This document shows positions 18,810 to 29,261 of a stretch of DNA of 64,000 bases, piece by piece. The notes under the pieces are model-generated. The model ran no database searches and had not been told where the DNA came from. It was given only the letters and a program-made list of their open reading frames with translations. Source of the stretch: Staphylococcus arlettae (GTDB lineage: Bacteria > Bacillota > Bacilli > Staphylococcales > Staphylococcaceae); the NCBI RefSeq assembly GCF_002902345.1, contig NZ_PPQB01000023.1, forward strand, positions 66,299-130,298. The letters are read 5' to 3'. Both the position numbers and the translations under genes were made by a program. Numbering within the stretch: the stretch's first letter is position 1; each line of letters begins with the position of its first letter.

Positions 18810-18854
18810 AAACAGCTGATTCTATACTTGGTGTATAGTAATTCAGCTGTTTTT
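18810..18854 (+). terminator. mdeA terminator
   Basis: AAACAGCTGA...TCTATAC pairs with GTATAGTAATTCAGCTGTTT and then TTTAAT. A two-part stem about 40 nt downstream of the mdeA stop. Confidence 0.75.
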
Positions 18855-18992
18855 AATATAGACAATAAATTGCTAACAAAGAATAAAGGGAACAACTATT
18901 CAAGCACTGTAAAATAATAGTATAATGTAGACTAATTAGGATAAGAGTATGTATCATAAATAAACAGAAGAAAAGTAATTTGGAGGTAAGCT

Positions 18993-19340
18993 ATGGAACA
19001 CAGGATGCAATTACAAGATAAACCATTTCAATTAATTAAACAAAAAACAAAAACGATCGAAGTACGGTTACATGATGAAAAAAGACAACAAGTGACTGGT
19101 AATGATATTATTATTTTTACTAATATAGATAAACCACAAGAAACATTGAAGGTTAAGGTGATGGAAACTGTTGAATTTCCATCATTTCAAGCGCTATTCA
19201 ATCAATATTCAAATATTGAGGTAGGTGCAGATGAAGATGCACAGCTCTCACAGAAATTAGCGGCGATATATCAAATATATAATCAACGCGATGAGTTAGA
19301 GCATGGTGTGTTAGCGATTAGTATTAGATTAATTAAGTAG
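18993..19340 (+). CDS. ASCH domain protein
   Basis: 115 residues. MQLQDKPFQLIKQKTKTIEVRLHDEKRQQVTGNDIIIF is the ASCH/PUA-like signature (K-T-IEVRLxDxKR), followed by KVMETVEFPSFQALF and a C-terminal GVLAISIRL strand. ASCH proteins are RNA- or nucleoside-binding; some are amidohydrolases of N4-acetylcytidine. GGAGG precedes the ATG. Starts a run of same-direction genes extending to the zinc-binding lipoprotein. Confidence 0.85.
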   Translation: MEHRMQLQDKPFQLIKQKTKTIEVRLHDEKRQQVTGNDIIIFTNIDKPQETLKVKVMETVEFPSFQALFNQYSNIEVGADEDAQLSQKLAAIYQIYNQRDELEHGVLAISIRLIK

Positions 19341-19431
19341 CGTAATTGGTATAGCTAATTCGAATTATGGTTATGAGATACAGATGAACAAACAATAACT
19401 AAATAATAGTGAACTTTTAGGAGCGATCTAA

Positions 19432-19800
19432 ATGAAAAAACGAATGATAGTATCAATTATTATTGTCGGTGTATTGTTAGCGGGGTGTAGTAGTGGGAAA
19501 TATGCGGATAAAATTGATAAAGCAGTATCAGCACAAAAAGAATATCAGGCTGATTTAGCTGAACAACGACATGGTGATGTTGATAAAAAATTTGATCAAA
19601 AAGAAGCAAATATTTATGTCTATGATAAAGGGAAATATATTACTATCGCATATAAACCGCTAAAAAAAGATGCAGAAGTACATTACTATACGTACCGTGT
19701 GAACAATGATAAAGCACAATATTTAGCAGATTTTAATTCTAAAGGATATGCTGAAACACATGAACCAGATTATAAAGAAGAAAATATGAATTTGAATTAG
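19432..19800 (+). CDS. Cystatin-like fold lipoprotein
   Basis: 122 residues. Signal peptide with lipobox LAGC (Cys19), then a small domain KYADKIDKAVSAQKEYQ...ANIYVYDKGKYITIAYKPL..EVHYYTYRV like staphylococcal cystatin-fold lipoproteins (DUF4467 group). Exposed on the outer membrane face; function unknown. Only 27 nt separate it from the DsbA-like lipoprotein, so they are probably cotranscribed. Confidence 0.75.
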   Translation: MKKRMIVSIIIVGVLLAGCSSGKYADKIDKAVSAQKEYQADLAEQRHGDVDKKFDQKEANIYVYDKGKYITIAYKPLKKDAEVHYYTYRVNNDKAQYLADFNSKGYAETHEPDYKEENMNLN

Positions 19801-19827
19801 TGAATACAACAAGATAACGGAGGAACT

Positions 19828-20445
19828 ATGAAAAAATATCTAAGTATTTTACTACTTATAAGTGTCGCTATGCTTATAGTTGTCGGCTGTAGTAATAAAG
19901 ATGATGTGCACAAAGATGACCAATATTCCAAAGATGGAAAGGTGAAAATGATAGTGTATGGAGACTTTAAGTGCCCATATTGTAAAAAAGTAGAGACGAA
20001 AATCATGCCTAAAATAGAACAACAATATATTGATAAAGGTTTAGTGGATTACCAATTTATTAATATGGCTTTTTTAGGTAGTGATTCTATTATCGGTTCA
20101 CGTGCAGGGCATGCAGTACAACTGATTGCACCCAAACATTATTCTGATTTTCAAAAAGCAATGTATGCACAGCAACCTAAATCTGAGGACAATTGGATTA
20201 CTGAAAAAGTTGTAGATAATCAAATAGACACATTGGATATTACTAATAACAAAAAAGAACAAATCAAAAAAAGTTATAAAACAAAGAATAGTAAAGCATG
20301 GCAAGCCGCCAACAAAGACAAAAAACTAAGTGAAGAGCGCCACATTGAGACTGCACCAACCGTTTTTATTGGTGGTGAAAAAGTCGAAGATCCTTATAAA
20401 TTTAAAAACTATAAACAACTCATTGAGAAGTACTCAAAAAAATAA
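19828..20445 (+). CDS. DsbA-family thiol-disulfide oxidoreductase lipoprotein
   Basis: 205 residues. Lipobox VVGC (Cys21), then a thioredoxin-fold domain with the active site FKCPYC (Cys49/Cys52) and the cis-Pro loop APTVFIGG near residue 180. An all-helical insert lies between. The CPYC pair resembles Gram-positive DsbA/BdbD-like proteins with a lipid anchor, which oxidise or isomerise disulfides outside the cell. GGAGG precedes the ATG. No DsbB/BdbC partner is adjacent. Confidence 0.85.
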   Translation: MKKYLSILLLISVAMLIVVGCSNKDDVHKDDQYSKDGKVKMIVYGDFKCPYCKKVETKIMPKIEQQYIDKGLVDYQFINMAFLGSDSIIGSRAGHAVQLIAPKHYSDFQKAMYAQQPKSEDNWITEKVVDNQIDTLDITNNKKEQIKKSYKTKNSKAWQAANKDKKLSEERHIETAPTVFIGGEKVEDPYKFKNYKQLIEKYSKK

Positions 20446-20488
20446 CTTTATTGTGAATAGCAAATAACCCGCAACTTATTCGAAAATT

Positions 20489-20522
20489 GGCTAATACATT
20501 ATTATGTGTATTAGTCTTTTTT
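20489..20522 (+). terminator. Terminator after the DsbA-like gene
   Basis: GGCTAATACA (20489-20498) pairs with TGTATTAGTC (20507-20516), followed by TTTTTT. Ends the two-lipoprotein transcript before the Zur-type promoter. Confidence 0.8.
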
Positions 20523-20534
20523 GTATTGAAAAAA

Positions 20535-20557
20535 TAAATCGTAACAATTACTAAAAA
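20535..20557. promoter_or_regulatory. Upstream Zur-box-like site
   Basis: A 23-bp site beginning TAAATCGTAACAATTAC and continuing TAAAAA. The left half is exact for the staphylococcal Zur consensus (TAAATCGTAAT...); the right half is degenerate. It lies directly upstream of the -35 of the zinc-binding lipoprotein promoter. Confidence 0.6.
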
Positions 20558-20561
20558 ACTA

Positions 20562-20590
20562 TTGTAATTATGGCGGTAGGGATATATAAT
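20562..20590 (+). promoter_or_regulatory. Promoter of the zinc-binding lipoprotein gene
   Basis: TTGTAA (20562-20567), 17-nt spacer, TATAAT (20585-20590). It is sandwiched between two Zur-like boxes, which would block both polymerase contact and start when zinc is plentiful. Confidence 0.75.
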
Positions 20591-20592
20591 AT

Positions 20593-20615
20593 TAAATCGT
20601 AAAGATTACTGTTTA
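20593..20615. promoter_or_regulatory. Downstream Zur box
   Basis: A 23-bp inverted-repeat site: TAAATCGTAA, then AGATTAC and TGTTTA. Both halves are close to the TAAATCGTAATNATTACGATTTA-type consensus. It starts 3 nt after the -10, covering the probable transcription start. Confidence 0.75.
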
Positions 20616-20627
20616 CAGGAGGGTATT

Positions 20628-21599
20628 ATGAAAAAGATTACATATATGCTTATAATGATAGGCGCTTTGATGATTGTATTAGCTGCTTGTAGTAGTGCTT
20701 CATCAACTGATAAAAAAAGCGAAAAACTTACTATTAATACAACGGTTTTTCCATTAAAATCGTTCACAGAACAAATTGGTGGTAAACATGTAGAAGTTAA
20801 ATCAATTTACCCAACAGGGACTGATTTACATAGTTACGAACCAACACAAAAAGACTTAATGGAAGCAACTAAAGCGGATTTATTTATTTATACTGGGGAC
20901 GACTTAGACCCTGTTGCTAAAAAAGTAGCAAAGACAATTAAAGATAATGATAAAAAGTTATCCTTACAAAAAGATTTGAAAAAGTCAGAGCTATTAACTG
21001 ATCAACATGAGCATGAAGCACATGAATCGCATGATGATCATCACAAACATGAACATGAAGAACATCAACACGGTACGTATGATCCACATGTGTGGTTAGA
21101 TCCAAAGTTAAATGAACAATTTATTAAGTCAATCAAAGAACAATTAATAGAAAAAGATCCATCACATAAAGAAACTTACGAAAAAAATTATAAAAAATTA
21201 CAAGCAGATCTTGAACAATTAGACCAACAACTAACAAAATTGACAAAAGATAAACAAGGGAAAACATTGTATATTTCACATGAATCAATGGGCTACTTGG
21301 CAGAACGTTACGGCTTTGAACAAAAAGGTGTACAAAATATGAGTGCTGAAGACCCATCACAAAAAGATTTAACAAACATGGTTAAAGCGATAAACAAAGC
21401 GAACGTTAAATACATTTTGTATGAAGATAATGTTTCTACAAAAGTTACAGATACTATTCGCAAAGAAACAGATGCAAAGCCAGTTAAGTTTTATAATATG
21501 GAATCACTAAATAAACAACAAGAACAAGATAATAAGGTGACATACCAACAATTAATGAACAAAAATATCAAAAATATTGAAAAAGCGCTAAGCTATTAA
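20628..21599 (+). CDS. Orphan zinc ABC substrate-binding lipoprotein (AdcA/ZnuA-like, no ZinT domain)
   Basis: 323 residues. Lipobox LAAC (Cys21), then a cluster A-I metal-binding domain: first His in GTDLHSYEP, an acidic His-rich loop (HEHEAHESHDDHHKHEHEEH, about residues 126-145), second His in YDPHVWLDP, third His in YISHESMGY, and Asp in LYEDNVS. S. aureus AdcA is longer because of a C-terminal ZinT-like domain, which is absent here. No permease or ATPase gene is adjacent, so it must use a transporter encoded elsewhere. Two Zur-like boxes flank its promoter, supporting zinc. Confidence 0.88.
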   Translation: MKKITYMLIMIGALMIVLAACSSASSTDKKSEKLTINTTVFPLKSFTEQIGGKHVEVKSIYPTGTDLHSYEPTQKDLMEATKADLFIYTGDDLDPVAKKVAKTIKDNDKKLSLQKDLKKSELLTDQHEHEAHESHDDHHKHEHEEHQHGTYDPHVWLDPKLNEQFIKSIKEQLIEKDPSHKETYEKNYKKLQADLEQLDQQLTKLTKDKQGKTLYISHESMGYLAERYGFEQKGVQNMSAEDPSQKDLTNMVKAINKANVKYILYEDNVSTKVTDTIRKETDAKPVKFYNMESLNKQQEQDNKVTYQQLMNKNIKNIEKALSY

Positions 21600-21652
21600 T
21601 ACCTTACAATCAAAAAGTAATAAATAACAGACGCAATCTATTGCATGGGAAA

Positions 21653-21683
21653 GGCTGGGACATAATTAATTTGTCCCAGCCTC
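21653..21683 (+). terminator. Terminator after the zinc-binding lipoprotein gene
   Basis: Perfect 10-bp stem GGCTGGGACA / TGTCCCAGCC (21653-21662 with 21672-21681), of the same sequence as the family A opening hairpin. The T-tract is weak. Confidence 0.6.
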
Positions 21684-21699
21684 ATTATATTTGCAGTTA

Positions 21700-21860
21700 T
21701 TTGGGCTGACTCCGGTGGGAAAAGCACTAGCCGAGGACTACAGGCTAAGGCAGTGCCCACAGAAAGCGAGCAAAAAAATTGCCAACATTAATTTCACATT
21801 GTCAGAGATAACTGAAATGAAAAGGCGCTTTAAAATGAAGTTTTCACTTCTAGCATGGGA
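21700..21860. repeat. Composite degenerate B/A intergenic repeat
   Basis: GGGCTGACTCCGGTGGGAAA, GCACTAGCCGAGGACTACAG and GCTAAGGCAGTGCCCAC, then GCAAAAAAATTGCCAAC, form a family B copy in reverse orientation (compare 54173-54286). It is followed by GAAAAGGCGCTTTAAAATGA and CTAGCAT, resembling the middle of family A. The B and A pieces appear fused. An 85-codon reading frame through it is not a gene. Confidence 0.7.
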
Positions 21861-22040
21861 TGATACAAACCATTTAATAAAGTTAAATTTCGGTTACTCC
21901 CTGTTTTGTCGGCAGTTTAATACAGAGAAACTACAAATTTTTTGTTGAAAAAATAGTTAAGAAAATAATAATTTTTTTAGCAAAATGATTAGTAAAAGAA
22001 CTTAATGGGAAGATGAAAAGAAGAAGTTTGAGTTTATTAC

Positions 22041-22079
22041 TTGATATATTTATTATATTTGGTATACTAAATATATCAC
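22041..22079 (+). promoter_or_regulatory. yceI promoter inside a long inverted repeat
   Basis: TTGATA (22041-22046), 16 nt, TATACT (22063-22068). The same stretch is bounded by TTGATATATTTA (22041-22052) and TAAATATATCAC (22068-22079), which are inverted repeats matching at 11 of 12 positions. An operator overlapping both promoter elements is likely; the regulator is unknown. Confidence 0.55.
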
Positions 22080-22099
22080 AAAATTTGGAGGTAGAAAGC

Positions 22100-22615
22100 A
22101 TGGCAAAATTAAATTTTGATAAAGCACATTCTGCAGTAGAATTTTCTATTAAACACTTAGTAATCTCAAATATTAAAGGACGTTTCCAAGATTTCGATAT
22201 TCAAGCTGAAGGTGATACAAATGATTTAAGTTCATTAAAAGCATCAGTTGTAATTCAAGCTAATTCAATTGATACAGGAGTAGAAGATAGAGATAATCAT
22301 TTACGTACTAATGATTTCTTCGATATTGAAAATCACCCTGAAATAAAATTCGAAACGACATCAGTAAGTAACAATGAAATTACTGGTAACTTAACAATTA
22401 AAGGACAAACACACGAAGAAACTTTTAATGTTGAATTCCCAGGTGTAAGTAAAAACCCAATGAACGGTGCACAAACAGTTGGTGTTGTTGTTACAGGTAA
22501 AGTGGATCGTGAAAAATATGGTATGACATTTAACCAAGCACTTGAAACTGGTGGCGTAATGATTGGTAAAGAAGTTAAATTTGAAGTCAGCGCAGAATTT
22601 GCAGTAGAAGAATAA
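22100..22615 (+). CDS. YceI family lipid-binding protein
   Basis: 171 residues, the normal length of the staphylococcal YceI protein. The whole sequence is one YceI beta-barrel: FDKAHSAVEFSIKHLVISNIKGRFQDFD at the start, DNHLRTNDFFDIENHPEIKF in the middle and NREKYG-like DREKYGMTFNQALETGGVMIGKEVKFEV at the end. YceI folds bind polyisoprenoid chains. There is no signal peptide from ATG 22100 (TTGGAGG upstream), so it is cytoplasmic here. An upstream ATG at 22013 would add residues from the promoter region and is rejected. Confidence 0.9.
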   Translation: MAKLNFDKAHSAVEFSIKHLVISNIKGRFQDFDIQAEGDTNDLSSLKASVVIQANSIDTGVEDRDNHLRTNDFFDIENHPEIKFETTSVSNNEITGNLTIKGQTHEETFNVEFPGVSKNPMNGAQTVGVVVTGKVDREKYGMTFNQALETGGVMIGKEVKFEVSAEFAVEE

Positions 22616-22637
22616 AAGAAACATATTCATAATAAAT

Positions 22638-22680
22638 AAGGCCACACTCAATTGTCCATATATTGAGTGTGGCCTTATTG
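22638..22680 (+). terminator. yceI terminator
   Basis: Perfect 15-bp stem AAGGCCACACTCAAT / ATTGAGTGTGGCCTT (22638-22652 with 22662-22676), then ATTGTT. Confidence 0.85.
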
Positions 22681-22753
22681 TTATCAATAATTAACTTAAA
22701 ACATTTCGGGTATGATATACATACAAATTTGTATAAATTTGAGGAGGTAGCAA

Positions 22754-23353
22754 ATGAGTCAACCTTTACCTAAAATTGGCAAACCAGCAACTCATGCATT
22801 AAAGCATGAAGGTATAACTACATTAGAACAAATAGCGCAATATGATAAACAAACTTTATTGAAATTACACGGTGTAGGTCCTAAGGCAATACAAATATTA
22901 GAAGAGGCTTTAACAAACCACAGCTTATCTTTTAAATCGTCAGCACCAAAGGACCCACAATTACCGTTTGAATTAATTGGTGATTTACAGTGTGACAATG
23001 CACCGAAAAGACGAGTGCTCTTAGATTATTTAATTGCCACTGCGACACTTGATCAACAACGCTTAGATGAATTATTAAACACATCATTTCAGTGGAACGT
23101 GCCTGGATATTTTACCATTGAGGGGAAAGATAAGTTTTATGAAGAGTTGTCTGCACATCCATCGGAATTTTCTACTATCGAATTGAAGCACAATATAACT
23201 CATGGTAAAACTGGAGCAATTCACGGTACACTAGTTGATAAAGCAGGTAAACCAGCATATTTTGCTGATTTTATCGAGTTTGAAAATCATAGTAAGACAG
23301 CAAAAATTAAAACAGTTACGTCTTACGTAATTATGCCAGAAGGAGATTTATAA
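22754..23353 (+). CDS. HhH (RNA polymerase alpha-CTD-like) plus SnoaL-like domain protein
   Basis: 199 residues in two parts. Residues 1-60 (LPKIGKPATHALKHEGITTLEQIAQYDKQTLLKLHGVGPKAIQILEEAL) form a helix-hairpin-helix fold like the RNA polymerase alpha C-terminal domain. Residues about 80-199 (RVLLDYLIATATLDQQRLDELLNTSFQWNVPG...YFADFIEF) look like an NTF2/SnoaL-type pocket. This is a plausible DNA-binding plus ligand-sensing combination, but no function is known to me. Its TAA directly abuts the ATG of the SRPBCC gene, implying translational coupling. Confidence 0.7.
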   Translation: MSQPLPKIGKPATHALKHEGITTLEQIAQYDKQTLLKLHGVGPKAIQILEEALTNHSLSFKSSAPKDPQLPFELIGDLQCDNAPKRRVLLDYLIATATLDQQRLDELLNTSFQWNVPGYFTIEGKDKFYEELSAHPSEFSTIELKHNITHGKTGAIHGTLVDKAGKPAYFADFIEFENHSKTAKIKTVTSYVIMPEGDL

Positions 23354-23827
23354 ATGACAATTGAAATCAAAGAAAATCAAATTATATTCACTCGAACTTT
23401 TAAGGCTCAGCCCAAGCATATTTTTCAAGCGTATACAGATGCCACGTTGTTTAAACAATGGTTTCATCCTGAAGGAACGACGTTAGAAATATATGAATTC
23501 GATGTTCGTGACGGAGGGTCAGCATTTTTTGCTATTCATGCACCCCAAGGCTCAAGTTATACGGTAACGCATTATAATGAAATAACAAGACCTAATATTA
23601 TTGATTATTATGATTATTTTGCGACGCCAGATGGTGAAATTGATAAGTCAATGGCAGGGATGCACAATAACATAAACATTCAAGATATGGGTAATGGGGT
23701 ATCTCAATTGACTGCCACATCTATATTGCCTGATGCCAAATCAGCACAACAGTTATTAGAAATGGGTGTAGAAGAGGGAATGAATAGTACCTTTGATAAT
23801 TTAGAACGTTTGTTAGCCACAAAATGA
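23354..23827 (+). CDS. SRPBCC (AHSA1-like) domain protein
   Basis: 157 residues. IIFTRTFKAQPKHIFQAYTDATLFKQWFHPEGTT is the classic AHSA1/START-like entry (tRTF.ap...vf.A.td...l..Ww.P), and GMEEGMNSTFDNLERLLA-like VEEGMNSTFDNLERLLA closes it. Such proteins bind hydrophobic ligands. Starts immediately after the preceding stop; AGGAG lies inside the end of the upstream gene. The pair probably acts together; what it binds is unknown. Confidence 0.82.
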   Translation: MTIEIKENQIIFTRTFKAQPKHIFQAYTDATLFKQWFHPEGTTLEIYEFDVRDGGSAFFAIHAPQGSSYTVTHYNEITRPNIIDYYDYFATPDGEIDKSMAGMHNNINIQDMGNGVSQLTATSILPDAKSAQQLLEMGVEEGMNSTFDNLERLLATK

Positions 23828-23902
23828 TAAAGAAAGTGAATTAAATAGCAAACAGCAGTACCTATTTCAGTTATAATAAATAAGTGAAATGAGGTGCATA
23901 AA

Positions 23903-24079
23903 TTGTATAAACGATATTTACAAGTATTGGGTCTATATACTTTAAGTACTTTGATTCCTAACATACTCTGCCAGTCAAAGAATGTTAAAGTTAATTTTAA
24001 ACAGTGGTTGATGCAGAACATTTTAGGTTATGGTATTTTTGCGTATGGCTTACACATACTTTCAAAACTTAAAAAATAA
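23903..24079 (+). CDS. Small hypothetical protein
   Basis: 58 codons from TTG 23903, which has GAGGTG 6 nt upstream (a GTG at 23894 would overlap that site). Translation MYKRYLQVLGLYTLSTLIPN continues with QWLMQNILGYGIFAYGLHIL, giving two short hydrophobic stretches and basic ends. It could be a small membrane peptide. I do not recognise it; the good ribosome binding site is the main support. Confidence 0.5.
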   Translation: MYKRYLQVLGLYTLSTLIPNILCQSKNVKVNFKQWLMQNILGYGIFAYGLHILSKLKK

Positions 24080-24095
24080 AGTTAATATTCATAAA

Positions 24096-24172
24096 GAGTC
24101 GGGGATATAAATAGCTCTGACTAAAAATAAACGTCAATTTCTATTGAGCAGATATAGAAATTGACGTTTTCT
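24096..24172. repeat. Intergenic repeat family C, copy 1
   Basis: 77 bp: GAGTCGGGGATATAA, CTGACTAAAAATAAACGTC, then the stem ACGTCAATTTCTAT ... ATAGAAATTGACGTTTTCT. The inverted-repeat half acts as a terminator hairpin for the beta-glucosidase operon. The full unit recurs in opposite orientation at 50610-50686. Confidence 0.8.
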
Positions 24173-24183
24173 GATTTCACCAT

Positions 24184-27544
<3,361 letters not shown>

Positions 27545-27565
27545 ATAAACTACCCCTCTCTTTTA

Positions 27566-27579
27566 GTAAAGCGTTTTCA
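27566..27579. promoter_or_regulatory. cre-like site of the beta-glucoside operon
   Basis: GTAAAGCGTTTTCA agrees with TGWAARCGYTWNCW at 12 of 14 positions (first two bases differ). It lies 21 nt upstream of the PTS start codon. A CcpA site is expected for a beta-glucoside operon. Confidence 0.5.
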
Positions 27580-27600
27580 AATAACATAAGCCTATTATAT

Positions 27601-27614
27601 TTGTACCGGTACAA
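27601..27614. promoter_or_regulatory. Perfect GntR-type operator TTGTACCGGTACAA
   Basis: A 14-bp perfect palindrome midway between the divergent PTS and GntR genes. TTGTAC...GTACAA matches operators of the TreR/HutC branch of GntR regulators, so the adjacent 27704-28405 product is the obvious ligand. Confidence 0.8.
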
Positions 27615-27703
27615 TTTGTAAAGAGGGGTGTATTTAGATTGTCTGTTATGTTATGTTATATCATGCTAAAATTAGATTATAATAATATAAGTGAGGACTA
27701 GGT

Positions 27704-28405
27704 ATGCTGAAATACGAAATGATTGCTCAAGAAATAAATGAATATATAGAAAAAGAACATTATGAAGCGGGAGATAAATTACCTAACGTTGAAAAATTCA
27801 AAGAGATATATGGTGTGAGTAAGAGCACTGTGATAAAAGCTTTAGAGAATTTGGAAAAAAAGGGTATTATATTTCAAACTAGGGGTAGCGGAATATATGT
27901 GAGAAACAAAAAGAAAGATGGCTATGTTAATTTATTTTCAGCTAGTGGATTTCATGATGAAATAGTTGGACGTCAATTGACTTATGAAGTGAAAGAAGTA
28001 GCTGAGGTAACACCTAGTAAACATGTACAAAAGCAGTTGAAATTAGAGGCTGATGAACCAATTTATAAAGTTGAGAGAGTTATTTATGTAGATAATAAAA
28101 CGTTTTGTACTGAGTTATCTTATTTTAACAAAAGTGTAGTGTTGTATTTAAATGAAGGGATAGCAGAGTCTTCTATATTTGAATATTTAGAGCAGCACTT
28201 AAAAGTGAAAATTGGCTTTTCAGATATTTATTTTAAAGTAGATAAATTAACAGAGAATGAAGCGCCAAAACTATCATTACAAGCTGGAGAACCATGCTTA
28301 CGATATGAGCAATTATTTTATACGACTACAGGAGTGCCATTTGATTATTCACAACTGGTTTATCATTATGAAAATGCGCTATTCTATATTCCAGCATTAA
28401 AATAA
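27704..28405 (+). CDS. GntR family regulator (HutC/TreR branch, UTRA domain)
   Basis: 233 residues. N-terminal winged helix (residues 1-70: YEMIAQEINEYIEKEHYEAGDKLPNVEKFKEIYGVSKSTVIKALENLEKKGIIFQTRGSGIYV), then a UTRA effector domain (about 90-230: LEADEPIYKVERVIYVDNKTFCTELSYFNKSV...FDYSQLVYHYENALFYIP). Members sense phosphorylated sugars. It is divergent from the beta-glucoside PTS operon with the perfect operator between, so it most likely represses that operon and possibly itself. A GTGAGGA site precedes the ATG. Confidence 0.88.
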   Translation: MLKYEMIAQEINEYIEKEHYEAGDKLPNVEKFKEIYGVSKSTVIKALENLEKKGIIFQTRGSGIYVRNKKKDGYVNLFSASGFHDEIVGRQLTYEVKEVAEVTPSKHVQKQLKLEADEPIYKVERVIYVDNKTFCTELSYFNKSVVLYLNEGIAESSIFEYLEQHLKVKIGFSDIYFKVDKLTENEAPKLSLQAGEPCLRYEQLFYTTTGVPFDYSQLVYHYENALFYIPALK

Positions 28406-28442
28406 AGTTTGGAACATAAAGCTCTATGTTTAAAATAAGGGA

Positions 28443-28605
28443 GAGGCTGGGACAATATTGATTCGTCCTAGACTCTTTTCAAATTGGCAGTAGCTGACTG
28501 CATTTAAAATATTCGATTTTGACCGTGCATGCTTGCCTGGGGTTTGGTTCGAGCCTGTAGTCTCTCACTCATACTATTACCCCGGGCGTCAGCAAGTTAC
28601 AAAAT
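28443..28605. repeat. Intergenic repeat family A, degenerate copy with hairpin tail
   Basis: It begins as family A (GAGGCTGGGACAATATTGAT ... GGCAGTAGCTGACTGCATT), then departs into a self-complementary tail. CGATTTTG, GCTTGC and CTGGGG on the left face CCCCGGG, GCAAG and CAAAATCG on the right. The AGCCTGTAGTCT between them is also seen in family B. This looks like a recombined element between the GntR and Rrf2 genes. Confidence 0.7.
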
Positions 28606-28668
28606 CGGTACAAGTTATATTTTGTTATTCAATAATAAGGACCTTTGAATAACAAATAAAAAGTTGTT

Positions 28669-29076
28669 TTAATTGCTTATACGATGATGGATGTTTGCAA
28701 TAGTGTAGTTACTTAATTTATCAATGATAGCTTGATCTACTTCTTGATAAATATCATCTAATACGTGCGTAATATTATGTCCTATTGGGCAGTTAGGATT
28801 GGTATCTTGATGAATTTTTGCAAAGTGTGTCTCAGCGTTGAATATATATTGATAGACAGCGCCTAAATTAATTTCAGAGGCAGGGGTATTTAAACTATAG
28901 CCAGCCACACCTTGACTACTTTTTATAAAGTGACCATCTTTTAAATAGCGACAAATTTTTCTCACTAGCGTAGCATTACTGTTAACACTTGAAGCGATAT
29001 ACTGACTAGAACTAGGTTCTTTTTCAGCTGCAAGTAGTACTAAAATATGAATGGCTACGGAAAACTGTGTGTTCAT
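28669..29076 (-). CDS. Rrf2 family transcriptional regulator (YwnA-like)
   Basis: 135 residues. Winged-helix start FSVAIHILVLLAAEKEPSSSQYIASSVNSNATLVRKICRYLKDGHFIKSSQGVAGY is typical of Rrf2. Only two Cys occur (Cys42 and Cys96, the latter in NPNCPIG), so the three-Cys Fe-S site of IscR/NsrR is missing. The NPNCPIG motif is seen in YwnA-type members; redox sensing by thiols, as in HypR, is possible. Divergent from the formate/nitrite channel gene, which it may regulate. Confidence 0.82.
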   Translation of the reverse strand: MNTQFSVAIHILVLLAAEKEPSSSQYIASSVNSNATLVRKICRYLKDGHFIKSSQGVAGYSLNTPASEINLGAVYQYIFNAETHFAKIHQDTNPNCPIGHNITHVLDDIYQEVDQAIIDKLSNYTIANIHHRISN

Positions 29077-29169
29077 CGTGTAGGCCCCTTTCTTTATATT
29101 CCTTGTGTTATTTTTAGATACAAGTAAAGTTTACGCTCTTTAGTAGGTAAATTCAATATCTTTAATACT

Positions 29170-29187
29170 TTGTGTCGAAATTCACCT
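29170..29187. promoter_or_regulatory. Weak Rex-box-like site before the formate/nitrite channel gene
   Basis: TTGTGTCGAAATTCACCT keeps the TTGTG...TTCAC arms at the spacing of the Rex consensus (TTGTGAAWWWWTTCACAA), but four outer or inner positions differ. It lies about 75 nt upstream of the channel start. Anaerobic control by Rex is plausible for this class of gene. Confidence 0.3.
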
Positions 29188-29261
29188 CTATCATATAAGT
29201 GAACATTTTAGTATGATGTAATTGAATTTTAAAAAAATATTAATTTTAAAGGGGATTTACT

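Noticed and set aside
21691..21948. 85-codon reading frame after the zinc-binding lipoprotein gene
   Set aside because: It runs through a composite B/A repeat, has no ribosome binding site and no recognisable protein features.
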